Assembly (NCBI GenBank): GCA_023433265.1
Contig: JAEZDR010000047.1
Coordinates: forward strand, 1 to 27,820
Direction of reading: 5' to 3'
DNA from: Bacteroidota bacterium
Lineage (GTDB): Bacteria; Bacteroidota; Bacteroidia; Chitinophagales; Chitinophagaceae
Length of the DNA: 27,820 nucleotides
Shown: positions 1-7,421 of the stretch, piece by piece
Position numbering within the stretch: the first letter of the stretch is position 1
Layout: every line of letters starts with the position of its first letter
Translations under genes and position numbers: made by a program
The notes under the pieces: generated by a model
The model's input: only the letters and a program-made list of their open reading frames with translations
What the model was told of the DNA's origin: nothing
Database searches by the model: none

Positions 1-224
1 CCCGTAATCTCTCCGGTGGCTTCGATGTAATCGCCTGCGTAAACCGGGGCCAGGAACTCAACCGCGTCATAAGCTCTGAACAATCCTTCATCGCCATCGT
101 GGCGAATCAGAAGCTCGGTTGCCACATCACCAAACAACTGTAACATGCGGGCACCGTCTACTAGGTTGCCTCCATAATGCGAATCATGACTGCTCATCCT
201 GAGCCTGATTGTTACTTTATCCAT
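1..224 (-). CDS. kal: 3-aminobutyryl-CoA ammonia-lyase, N-terminal part (partial)
   Basis: Only the first 74 codons are present; the gene runs off the left edge. The ATG at 224-222 opens a reading frame with the motif MSSHDSHYGGNLVDGAR at about residues 10-26, followed by LFGDVATELLIRHDGDEGLF and FLAPVYAGDYIEATGEI. These stretches match the hotdog-fold Kal enzymes that remove ammonia from L-3-aminobutyryl-CoA to give crotonyl-CoA in the lysine fermentation pathway (kamA, kamDE, kdd, kce, kal). The cytoplasmic enzyme is usually about 130 residues, so roughly half is visible. The neighbouring lysine genes, if any, would lie to the left and cannot be seen. No Shine-Dalgarno sequence is evident. 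The family call is firm; use in lysine breakdown is inferred from the family. Confidence 0.8.
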   Translation of the reverse strand, partial: MDKVTIRLRMSSHDSHYGGNLVDGARMLQLFGDVATELLIRHDGDEGLFRAYDAVEFLAPVYAGDYIEATGEIT

Positions 225-526
225 ATAAAAAAGCGTTAGCGAATTAAGCAGTGCCAAATTGTGCAGAAAAAAAATGTCCTGTTTGCAAAAACCTGCGCAG
301 GAACCCTTATTTATGGCTGATAAAGTTACTACGACCCGCAAGCCTAAATACTGAGCAATATCATGTGTAATTGCAAATACTAATGGAAGAGGCTTTTTTA
401 TGGGCTTCGGATAGGTTTTGACCTCGTTTGCTTTACAATAAAAACAGCCTGGTTCTCCCTCTCGCATACTAAATAGTTTGCAGGAAGAAGATCGCAGGCT
501 GCTCCTGGGTTCGATAAAGGAATCGA
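225..526. other. Noncoding stretch between kal and the acidic protein gene
   Basis: About 300 bases with no convincing gene. It should contain the promoter of the leftward kal gene, but no clear TAnnTTTG element was found on the minus strand. The inverted repeat TCGAT/ATCGA near 510-525 sits just past the stop of the next minus-strand gene but lacks a T tract, so it is not called as a terminator. Confidence 0.5.
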
Positions 527-1162
527 TTAATAGTTATTCCTGTTATCTTCCTCGTTGGCTTCTTTCTCATCGCCGCCAAGGCTATAATAGTTGTTTTCTT
601 CGTCCTCTTCGCCAATCATTTCATTGCGGTCGTCCAACTCCTGGCCAGGCACATCAAGGTCATCGCCCGTGCGTTGTAACCACCGGTCAATTCCAACACC
701 GTCGTTTTCCAGGTCGCGATCCGTAATTGCTTCTGTAGCCTCGAATGCACCACCCGAACCCATCGAAGGATGAAAGCGTTCTTCGTCCTCACCCATATCC
801 ATATCCCTGTATCTTGACCCTAACGATAGCAGGTCGTCTTTAGTAACATCAGCTTCTGTACCCGGAACAATACCAAGATCGTCTGCCGCATTCTCCTCTT
901 TCGAAGGCCTCTTATCTCTTGCTTTATCTAGGTGCATTCTGTTGAGGTCACGTCGCGATACTTCGTCCAATTCTGCTGCTACCCGGCCCGTGTGGTTTTG
1001 CGGGTTCATAATATCTTCAGACGCAGGATAGTGAGGATAGCCCGGAAAATCCTGGTTTATCTTTTTGTCATTGCTTTTTTCAACCTGTTTCTCCGACTGA
1101 ATGGGTTGATTTGAAACAGATTTATTTTGATTCTTTCCTTTATGATTCTTTTCGTTTTTCAT
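527..1162 (-). CDS. Acidic, probably disordered hypothetical protein
   Basis: A 211-residue protein of unknown function. It has no signal peptide and no hydrophobic segment. The first 35 residues are rich in Lys, Asn and Gln; the rest is strongly acidic. Recognisable short blocks are DFPGYPHYPASEDI (about residues 38-51), a DDLDVPGQELDDRNE block near residues 167-181, and a tail with EEDEENNYYSLGGDE. I recall similar blocks in uncharacterised Bacteroidota proteins, but no function is known to me. Its composition suggests an intrinsically disordered cytoplasmic protein, perhaps stress-related; that is inference only. Start ATG is at 1162-1160. The gene stands alone, with divergent neighbour at 1439 and kal downstream. 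Confidence 0.75.
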   Translation of the reverse strand: MKNEKNHKGKNQNKSVSNQPIQSEKQVEKSNDKKINQDFPGYPHYPASEDIMNPQNHTGRVAAELDEVSRRDLNRMHLDKARDKRPSKEENAADDLGIVPGTEADVTKDDLLSLGSRYRDMDMGEDEERFHPSMGSGGAFEATEAITDRDLENDGVGIDRWLQRTGDDLDVPGQELDDRNEMIGEEDEENNYYSLGGDEKEANEEDNRNNY

Positions 1163-1438
1163 AGATCCAGTTTGCTTAAAAGGTATAAATATTATGCCCA
1201 GGGTTGTTAATCAATAGTATAAAACAAGGCTGTCTGTTTTAACTTTCAAAACAATAGCTGCATGCAATTGAAATAAAGAAAATCGAGCTTTCGGAGAAGT
1301 CAGAGAATCAATCCTAAAAAAAATATTTTTCGCTGGTAAGCAACTGATTTACAATTCGTAAATAAGGGTAAGAATAGCTGTTGTTAACGATCTGCTGAAA
1401 TTGGTTTCCTTTTTGTTTTTTAACAGGATAGAAAACAA

Positions 1439-1969
1439 ATGACTATGAAAAACATTGTGATGAGTGTATGCCTGTTGCTTAGCATGCAGGCCGGAGCGCA
1501 AAACTGGAGTAAAGTAAATTTAAACGATCAACTGGCTGTTCAATTCCCTATCAAGCCTAGCATCGAAAGCACGCAGGTAGGACCGCAGGCACAGGCCATA
1601 CAAAATGAAGATGCCAAGTTCACTACCTTGGAGATTGATATGATCAAAGCGGGTGTTGACTCAGCAACAATTAAACGTTATACAGAAGCACAGTTTAGGA
1701 ACTTTGCTACTAACATAGCAAGAAGAGGGGGCGTGGACGTAAAGAAAGCCGTTAATGGACAGTGGGATAATAAGTACCGCGCAGTGTTTGTAACAGGAAC
1801 AAGCCAGGACCGTGATGTGTCTTTACAGTTCTTACTCGTAGGGTCTAAAGTAATTGTGATGGGTTATTCAGCTACACCTGCAGCAGTAAGCTCAAGCGAT
1901 AGGAGGAAGTTTTTTACCTCAATTGAATATAAGCCGGTGCAGAACGATGTGATACTGACAAGCCGCTAA
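1439..1969 (+). CDS. Secreted hypothetical protein
   Basis: A 176-residue protein with an N-terminal signal peptide: a basic start, hydrophobic core MSVCLLLSMQAGA, and a likely cleavage after A-G-A before QNW. The mature part (about 155 residues) has alternating strand-like segments such as LAVQFPIKP and VSLQFLLVGSKVIVMGYSA, which suggests a small beta-rich exported protein. I do not recognise the family. An AGGA at 1425-1428 lies 10 bases before the chosen ATG at 1439; a second in-frame ATG at 1445 would give an equally good signal peptide. The gene is monocistronic, followed by a strong terminator. Confidence 0.75.
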   Translation: MTMKNIVMSVCLLLSMQAGAQNWSKVNLNDQLAVQFPIKPSIESTQVGPQAQAIQNEDAKFTTLEIDMIKAGVDSATIKRYTEAQFRNFATNIARRGGVDVKKAVNGQWDNKYRAVFVTGTSQDRDVSLQFLLVGSKVIVMGYSATPAAVSSSDRRKFFTSIEYKPVQNDVILTSR

Positions 1970-1989
1970 ACACTAATTGAATCGATTTT

Positions 1990-2028
1990 AAGAAGCTGTC
2001 GCCTAAGTGCAACAGCTTCTTTTTTTTA
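1990..2028 (+). terminator. Rho-independent terminator after the secreted protein gene
   Basis: A perfect 10-bp stem, AAGAAGCTGT (1990-1999) with ACAGCTTCTT (2012-2021), a 12-base loop, and an unbroken run of T immediately after (to 2027). It lies 20 bases past the stop codon at 1969. Confidence 0.9.
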
Positions 2029-2343
2029 TCTAAACTGATGGGTACATCCTTCTAACAAAGCTTACCCGGCTTCTTCATCACTTGTTGATAGAATTAGCGG
2101 GGCTATTTTAGGGAACGGGTTTAGCAATCTGATCGGCGGACCGGGCGGACTTATGGCCTGAGTAAAGTAAAAGTAACCTGGGAGTATTTTATTGTATAGA
2201 GGGAAACCCCTTCAAAGGCATTAATGGCCTTTACCGATGAAAACAGTGTAATATTACTCTGGCATTACAAGCAATTACGTTTACCCCGTAGCCGGGATAG
2301 TTCATTATTATTCTTCCGATGGTTAAGACAAGCTGCACTTATT
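2029..2343. other. Noncoding stretch, convergent intergenic region
   Basis: About 315 bases between a plus-strand terminator and the 3' end of a minus-strand gene. The only structure seen is a short inverted repeat, AAAGGC (2214-2219) with GCCTTT (2227-2232), without a T tract. A plus-strand ORF that begins at 2224 runs antisense into the next gene and has no protein-like features. Confidence 0.5.
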
Positions 2344-3060
2344 TTAAGCTTCGTTCATGAGGAAGCGCACGAAGGTGCGCTTTGCTATGGGAAGCAGCGT
2401 TTCCTCCAGCGGAAACTTCAATGTCGTTTCTATTGAGTAGACCGCCGGGTTTGGTAAATGGCTACGGTTGCGAATAAGTTCTGTTTTTATATTGCTATAG
2501 CTATTGACAATATTCCGGTGCCAAGTGTTTATAAACTCTGTTTTTATACTCCTGTACTTTTCATCATGTTTTTCGTAAATGCTGAGCCGGTATTGGTAAA
2601 CCTTGGTTTCGTTCTCATTTCCGTGACTGATGAATATGTAGCCTTCTTCATGGTCGAGGGGGATGATGCCCACGGGACTGATGGAAAGGTTTTCCTCTAC
2701 AAACTCGTAAATCTCCGTGCCGCTGCTGATGGTATGGCGCATTTTACCAGCAGCGAAGTTGATGATGTCTTCCAATTCCTGCATTAGCTCGTCATCCTCT
2801 ATCATCTGTTCGTATATGAGCTGGAGCTTTTCGAGCTGTATGCCCGTTAAGCGCTTGGGAAATTGCTCCTGCAGGTATTTCTTGTTTTCGCGAAAGGCAA
2901 CAATATTGTTATAGTGAAATACGATGTCAGCCAACTGAGGATACAGTTTGTTTTCATTGAAGTATTTATTTACTTCTTTCAGGTAAGCTAACAAAGTGTA
3001 TTTCTTTAGCTCAAAGTCTATGTATCCATCTGCAAACCATGTTTCTGATAAACTCTTCAT
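2344..3060 (-). CDS. Conserved-looking hypothetical protein
   Basis: A 238-residue soluble protein starting MKSLSETWFADGYIDFELKK. No signal peptide or membrane segment is visible. The first half looks helical (residues 15-105, rich in Leu, Glu, Lys, with EQMIEDDELMQELEDIINF). The second half looks mixed alpha/beta, with IYEFVEENLSISPVGIIPL and GYIFISHGNENETKVYQYRL. I cannot name a family. It lies 47 bases past a probable terminator of the upstream lipid-kinase gene on the same strand, so it probably has its own promoter. A perfect 8-bp hairpin sits in its last 15 codons. Confidence 0.75.
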   Translation of the reverse strand: MKSLSETWFADGYIDFELKKYTLLAYLKEVNKYFNENKLYPQLADIVFHYNNIVAFRENKKYLQEQFPKRLTGIQLEKLQLIYEQMIEDDELMQELEDIINFAAGKMRHTISSGTEIYEFVEENLSISPVGIIPLDHEEGYIFISHGNENETKVYQYRLSIYEKHDEKYRSIKTEFINTWHRNIVNSYSNIKTELIRNRSHLPNPAVYSIETTLKFPLEETLLPIAKRTFVRFLMNEA

Positions 3061-3103
3061 ACTCTGCGGTTTTGATATCCAATCTACAACTTATTGCTAA
3101 AAA

Positions 3104-3142
3104 TTTCGTGCCTTATTATTCACCATTGTGAATACAGGCACG
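3104..3142 (-). terminator. Probable terminator after the lipid-kinase-like gene
   Basis: Two stacked stems: CGTGCCT (3107-3113) with AGGCACG (3136-3142), and TATTCAC (3117-3123) with GTGAATA (3128-3134), loop CATT. On the minus strand the hairpin is followed by AAA and then TTTTT (3103-3099). It is 56 bases past the stop of the 3198-4100 gene. The AAA gap before the T run makes the call less than certain. Confidence 0.55.
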
Positions 3143-3197
3143 GTATTAACATTTTTAAGTGACGGTGAATATGCGCAGGGCAGGATTTAAAGCAAGG

Positions 3198-4100
3198 TTA
3201 GGGCTGCAATAAACGGAAGCAATCCTTATGAATGCGGATGTTTACTTCGTCGGTGGATTTTTGGGGTTCCCCATCTATATGGAGGGGTGCGTGCTTCGGA
3301 TTTTTTATTGTGAGGGACGAAGCTTGAAAGTAGATGATGTTTTTACTTGATACGTTTTCCACAAGCTCCTGTAGTTTGTTGTTGCCCCGAATTTGTTTGA
3401 GAATAGCAAATGGGAGTTTTGCCTTGTTCATTTTTTGAACAATAACAACATCCAGTAACCCGTCATTTAAACTCGCAGAAGGGGCTATGGTAAAATTGTT
3501 TCCAAACTGGTTGCTGTTAGCTACGCTGATGAAAAAGGCATCGGTAAAAAAAGAAAAACCATCCATCAACACTTCAAACTGGTAAGGGGTAGCCCTAAAA
3601 AAGTTGATGATACTTTGTTGGGTATAGGTAAGTAGGCCCCGTCCTGCTTTGGTAGCAAAGTCGTGTGCCACCTGCGCATCAAAACCAAGGCCACTCAGCA
3701 TGCATGAAAAATGATCATTTACAGTGAATGCGTCTATCATTTTAGCATTACCGGAAAAGACGATTTGCAATGCACTTAAAATGTTCTTGGGAATACCTGC
3801 AGCGAGCGCAAGTCCATTACCGCTTCCAAGTGGAATAATACCAAAATTGACATTTTCGGTGTGCAATGCCTGAACCACCTGGTTTACCGAACCATCACCT
3901 CCCATTATAACCACGTCAGTAAAAGCTTCGTTACGCAACTTGTCTTTCAGGTAATCATAATTTCCCGATACATTGGTTCTGCTAAATTCGTATGCAAAGC
4001 CTCGCTCCTGTGTTAGGCGCTTAACCTGCCGCAGAAGTTTCGCTTTGTTAACTCCCCCCGATATAGGATTGTACAGATATAGTATTTTTCGTACTGTCAT
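3198..4100 (-). CDS. Diacylglycerol kinase family lipid kinase (YegS/DagK-like)
   Basis: A 300-residue member of the diacylglycerol kinase catalytic-domain superfamily, which phosphorylates lipid hydroxyls using ATP at the inner membrane face. Visible motifs are NPISGG (residues 11-16), the nucleotide-binding MGGDGSVNQVV (66-76), PLGSGNGLALAAGIP (about 90-104), GLGFDAQVAHDF in the middle, and HIDGEP near the C terminus. The GSGNGLA form differs from the GTGND of bacterial DgkB-type enzymes and is closer to that of sphingosine kinases, so the lipid substrate is open. The frame extends to a TTG at 4115, but the ATG at 4100, two bases past the upstream stop, gives the usual N terminus MTVRKILYLYNP and is preferred. 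It is probably translationally coupled to the upstream gene. Confidence 0.85.
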   Translation of the reverse strand: MTVRKILYLYNPISGGVNKAKLLRQVKRLTQERGFAYEFSRTNVSGNYDYLKDKLRNEAFTDVVIMGGDGSVNQVVQALHTENVNFGIIPLGSGNGLALAAGIPKNILSALQIVFSGNAKMIDAFTVNDHFSCMLSGLGFDAQVAHDFATKAGRGLLTYTQQSIINFFRATPYQFEVLMDGFSFFTDAFFISVANSNQFGNNFTIAPSASLNDGLLDVVIVQKMNKAKLPFAILKQIRGNNKLQELVENVSSKNIIYFQASSLTIKNPKHAPLHIDGEPQKSTDEVNIRIHKDCFRLLQP

Positions 4101-4102
4101 GT

Positions 4103-4528
4103 TCAGGCCCAACAAATTTTAGCTAACAAAACACGACGAGGCTTCAACCTTTTCGCTATTTCAGGATCGGAAGGAATGGAAACAGTGTAAAGCAGGATCT
4201 CTGCATGCTTCTTTTTCAAAAGCGAGGGGTTCAGTTTCATTTCTGCTACGCCTTCATTAGCGTGCATCTGGTAGGTTGCCAGTTCTTCACCGGATGCAGA
4301 AAACAAGATGAATTGCCTGCGCATTAGTTTCGTATGGCTATAATCTGCAGCCCTGTAAACAATGCGAAGTGTAGACACACTCTTAGAAGGAAGCGATACT
4401 GAAGGAATGGAATCATCTACATCTTTTTCAACCAACACTACGGCATTCAGCATCACCCTGTAACTGTCCTGTGCTATTGCAACACAGGAAATACAAAGCA
4501 ACAGGATAAATGTTGAAACAGTTCTCAT
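4103..4528 (-). CDS. Small secreted hypothetical protein
   Basis: A 141-residue exported protein. From the ATG at 4528 the signal peptide is classical: MRTVSTFILLLCISCVAIAQ, with likely cleavage near A-I-A/QD. A longer start at 4558 would overlap the fabH-like stop and add ten residues ahead of the signal, so it is less likely. The mature part contains alternating strands (RVMLNAVVLVE, VSTLRIVYRAAD, RQFILFSASGEELATYQM) and a basic C terminus, which fits a small beta-sandwich domain. Family not recognised. It sits between the ketoacyl synthase and the lipid kinase with gaps of 23 and 2 bases, so the three genes probably form one transcript. Confidence 0.75.
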   Translation of the reverse strand: MRTVSTFILLLCISCVAIAQDSYRVMLNAVVLVEKDVDDSIPSVSLPSKSVSTLRIVYRAADYSHTKLMRRQFILFSASGEELATYQMHANEGVAEMKLNPSLLKKKHAEILLYTVSIPSDPEIAKRLKPRRVLLAKICWA

Positions 4529-4551
4529 TAATGGATTGGACGGTAAAAGTA

Positions 4552-5598
4552 CTACCATTTAAGCAATGCGCTCGCCCAGGTAAATCCACTACCAAAGGCT
4601 GCAAGGCAAACGAGATCTCCGGGTTGCACTCTTCCCTCCTGCCATGCCTCGCATAAAGCAATGGGAACGCTTGCAGCAGTCGTATTTCCGTAGCGTTGGA
4701 TGTTATTATAAACCTGGTCATCTCGTAAGCCAAGTTTTTGTTGAACAAACTGCGAGATACGAAGGTTCGCCTGGTGCGGCACTAGCAGTTTCAACTGCGA
4801 TGCATTATAGCCATTGGCAGACAATGCTTCAAGAATAACTTCCGGAAACTTAACGATCGCCTTTTTAAAAACTGAAGGGCCATCCATTGTTGGATAGATC
4901 TGCCCTTCGTCAATCATTTTGTGCGTAAAAAACATCTGACCTATTTCTGCTTCTTCAAAACTCGCTAGTCCCGGTTGCCAATGGTTTGCATGCGTACCGG
5001 GGCTGAACATGGCTAACAACTCGGCGCTTTCCCCATCGCTGTGGAGATGTGTACTCAGGATACCCCTTTCTTCAGCTTTTGAAGGTTGTAAAATTACCGC
5101 ACCAGCGCCATCGCCAAATATTACTGAAACGTTCCGGCCCCGTGTACTAAAGTCAAGGCCAAAAGAATGTTTCTCACTTCCAATCACGAGAATATTCTTA
5201 TACATGCCAGCCTTTATAAATTGGTCGGCTACACTAAGGGCATAGAGAAAACCGCTGCACTGGTTACGAACATCGAGCGCGCCCACCTCTTTCATTTTCA
5301 TCGCTCGCTGCACTAGCACTCCGCAGCCGGGGAAATAATAATCAGGTGAAAGCGTAGCAAATATGATAAAGTCAACCTCTTGGGCGGTGATGCCCGCCCT
5401 CTCAATGGCCACCTTTGCCGCCTCAACTGCCATAGTGGTGGTGGTTTCCTGGGTACGGTGGGCAAAGCGGCGCTCTTTTATTCCCGTACGCTCCTGAATC
5501 CACTCATCAGTGGTGTCCATGTATTTTTTCAGGTCGTTATTAGTATATACATCTTCCGGAACATACATGCCAATACCGGCTATTACTGATCGTATCAT
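4552..5598 (-). CDS. 3-oxoacyl-ACP synthase III family protein (FabH-like)
   Basis: A 348-residue thiolase-fold ketoacyl synthase. FabH condenses acetyl-CoA or another acyl-CoA starter with malonyl-ACP to begin fatty acid synthesis in the cytoplasm. The triad is intact: Cys114 in VRNQCSGFLYALS, His275 in LLVPHQANLRI and Asn305 in QRYGNTTAASVPIAL. The early DTTDEWIQERTGI block and the late FGSGFTWASALL block are also typical. The ATG at 5598 gives MIRSVIAGIGMYVPE, the normal N terminus; the frame is open 26 codons further but that part does not look like FabH. It is about 30 residues longer than E. coli FabH, and no plsX, fabD or acpP lies beside it. It may therefore be a paralogue with a special starter. 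It heads a likely operon with the secreted protein and lipid kinase. Confidence 0.88.
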   Translation of the reverse strand: MIRSVIAGIGMYVPEDVYTNNDLKKYMDTTDEWIQERTGIKERRFAHRTQETTTTMAVEAAKVAIERAGITAQEVDFIIFATLSPDYYFPGCGVLVQRAMKMKEVGALDVRNQCSGFLYALSVADQFIKAGMYKNILVIGSEKHSFGLDFSTRGRNVSVIFGDGAGAVILQPSKAEERGILSTHLHSDGESAELLAMFSPGTHANHWQPGLASFEEAEIGQMFFTHKMIDEGQIYPTMDGPSVFKKAIVKFPEVILEALSANGYNASQLKLLVPHQANLRISQFVQQKLGLRDDQVYNNIQRYGNTTAASVPIALCEAWQEGRVQPGDLVCLAAFGSGFTWASALLKW

Positions 5599-5767
5599 AA
5601 TCGAGTTAAAGTGTACCAATGTACCGAATTTCGTATGAACCTCGTTAACCCTGTGGCAGGAATGGACATTTTTCATCCAAATGTTTCAACGATTTTTTGG
5701 ATAAAAATGAAAAAGAGAAGCGATTCTTAAAATCTGGCACGATAAATTCAGAATAACTATATTCCCT

Positions 5768-5775
5768 TAATTTTG
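5768..5775 (+). promoter_or_regulatory. Candidate -7 element for rpoN
   Basis: TAATTTTG matches the Bacteroidota -7 consensus TAnnTTTG exactly and lies 86 bases before the rpoN start codon in the divergent intergenic region. No clear TTTG or TTG element was found about 20 bases upstream, so the call rests on the -7 match alone. Confidence 0.4.
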
Positions 5776-5861
5776 TGTTGGTTATTAACCTATCACCCTG
5801 ACACCCTTAAGCCCAATTTTAAGAGACTAGATTCATAACCGTTTAAAGAAGAACTGAAAGG

Positions 5862-7352
5862 ATGTCATTAAGTCAAACGTTACAACAGAAGCTTCTGCAG
5901 AAGCTATCGCCGCAGCAAATTCAGTTGATGAAGCTGTTGCAGATTCCTACTGCAAACCTTGAAGAACGCATAAAGGAAGAATTGGAAGAGAATCCTGCTT
6001 TGGAGGTAGCAGAAGAGGGCTATGAAGATGGCTTTGGCGAGGATGTAAAAGATGAATTTTCGTCGCCTGAAGAAGAAGAGTATGACAAAGATGGCAGCCA
6101 GGATGATTATGATAATATAGACATCAGCGATTATGTGTCTGACGGAGATGACGATATTGCTGACTATAAATTAAGAGACGACAATTATCCTGAGGCAGAC
6201 GACAAAAAAACATTACCCTTTAAGATAGAAACGAGCTTTCACGACATGCTCCTTGATCAGTTAGGAATGCTCTCGCTTGATGAGCGCCTTTCCAGGGTTG
6301 CCGAGCAAATTGTTGGAAGCATTGACGATGATGGATATTTACGGAGGGATGTAATTTCTATCTGCGATGACCTTGCATTCAGGCAAAACATTGTCGCCAC
6401 CGAAGAAGAGATTGAAACGCTGATTAAACAAATTCAACAATTCGATCCTCCTGGCATTTGCGCCCGCGACCTTAAAGAATGCCTGCTTCTCCAACTAAGA
6501 AGGCAACAGGTGGATGGAAAAGATGTAAACCTGCCCATACAGGTGCTTGAGCGGTATTTTGAAGAGTTTACGAAAAAGCACTATGAAAAAATTCAGCGCG
6601 GTCTAAACCTCAACGACGAACAATTAAAGGAAATTATCACCGCCATTATTCGCCTTAACCCCAAACCAGGGGGCAATGTAGGCGAGATTAATAAAGCTGA
6701 GAGCTACATTGTACCCGACTTCTTCATCATCAATAATAATGGAAAGCTTGAACTTACGTTAAATGCCAAGAATGCACCTGATTTGAGGATAAGCGAAGGC
6801 TACCGCGACATGTTGAAGGATTACGACAGGGGAAGTAAGAAAGATAAGCGGCAGAAGGAAGCGGTACTTTTTATTAAACAAAAAATTGACTCTGCCAAGT
6901 GGTTCATCGACATGATTAAACAGCGCCAGCATACTTTGCTGAGTACTATGGATGCCATCATGAACTACCAAAGGGAATTCTTCCTCAGCGGAGATGAAAC
7001 CAACCTGAAACCAATGATCCTAAAGGACATTGCAGAGATAACAGGACTAGACATCTCTACGGTTAGCCGCGTTGCGAACAGCAAGTTTGTGCAAACAGAG
7101 TTTGGCACTTACAGGTTGAAGTTCTTCTTCAGTGAATCTTTAAGTACAGAGAGTGGCGAAGAAGTTAGCACCCGTGAAGTGAAAAAGATTTTGAGCGATT
7201 TGATTGAAGCAGAAGATAAACGGAAGCCTCTTAGCGATGAAAAGCTGACAGAATTATTGCAGGAGAAAGGATACAATATAGCAAGACGTACAGTGGCTAA
7301 GTATAGGGAACAACTGAACATTCCTGTGGCACGGTTGAGAAAAGAGCTATAA
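5862..7352 (+). CDS. rpoN: RNA polymerase sigma-54 factor RpoN
   Basis: A 496-residue full-length sigma-54. Region I (residues 1-48) has the glutamine- and leucine-rich activator-interaction segment, beginning MSLSQTLQQKLLQKLSPQQI. A very acidic region II follows (about 50-115). The core-binding region spans roughly 115-300, with ETSFHDMLLDQL and FDPPGICARDLKECLLLQL. A helix-turn-helix is seen at about 387-408 (LKDIAEITGLDISTVSRVA), followed by FGTYRLKFFFSE. The C-terminal RpoN box that reads the -24 promoter element is ARRTVAKYRE at 474-483. It needs AAA+ enhancer-binding activators, none of which is in this window. No anti-sigma or hpf/raiA gene is adjacent. The next gene follows after 69 bases and may be co-transcribed. 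Confidence 0.96.
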   Translation: MSLSQTLQQKLLQKLSPQQIQLMKLLQIPTANLEERIKEELEENPALEVAEEGYEDGFGEDVKDEFSSPEEEEYDKDGSQDDYDNIDISDYVSDGDDDIADYKLRDDNYPEADDKKTLPFKIETSFHDMLLDQLGMLSLDERLSRVAEQIVGSIDDDGYLRRDVISICDDLAFRQNIVATEEEIETLIKQIQQFDPPGICARDLKECLLLQLRRQQVDGKDVNLPIQVLERYFEEFTKKHYEKIQRGLNLNDEQLKEIITAIIRLNPKPGGNVGEINKAESYIVPDFFIINNNGKLELTLNAKNAPDLRISEGYRDMLKDYDRGSKKDKRQKEAVLFIKQKIDSAKWFIDMIKQRQHTLLSTMDAIMNYQREFFLSGDETNLKPMILKDIAEITGLDISTVSRVANSKFVQTEFGTYRLKFFFSESLSTESGEEVSTREVKKILSDLIEAEDKRKPLSDEKLTELLQEKGYNIARRTVAKYREQLNIPVARLRKEL

Positions 7353-7421
7353 ATACTACATATGTGGTATTCCGGCGGCTGGCAGCGCCTCATACCTTCA
7401 CCGCATTAAAACTGGTCAAAC

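Noticed and set aside
478..726. 82-residue plus-strand ORF
   Set aside because: It lies antisense to the acidic protein gene, which has the better composition and recognisable motifs.
2214..2232. AAAGGC/GCCTTT inverted repeat as a terminator
   Set aside because: Only six pairs, and no T run follows on either strand.
4101..4115. TTG start at 4115 for the lipid kinase
   Set aside because: The ATG at 4100 gives the family N terminus and avoids overlap with the upstream gene.
4428..4748. 106-residue minus-strand ORF across the fabH/secreted-protein junction
   Set aside because: It overlaps both genes in another frame and has no recognisable features.
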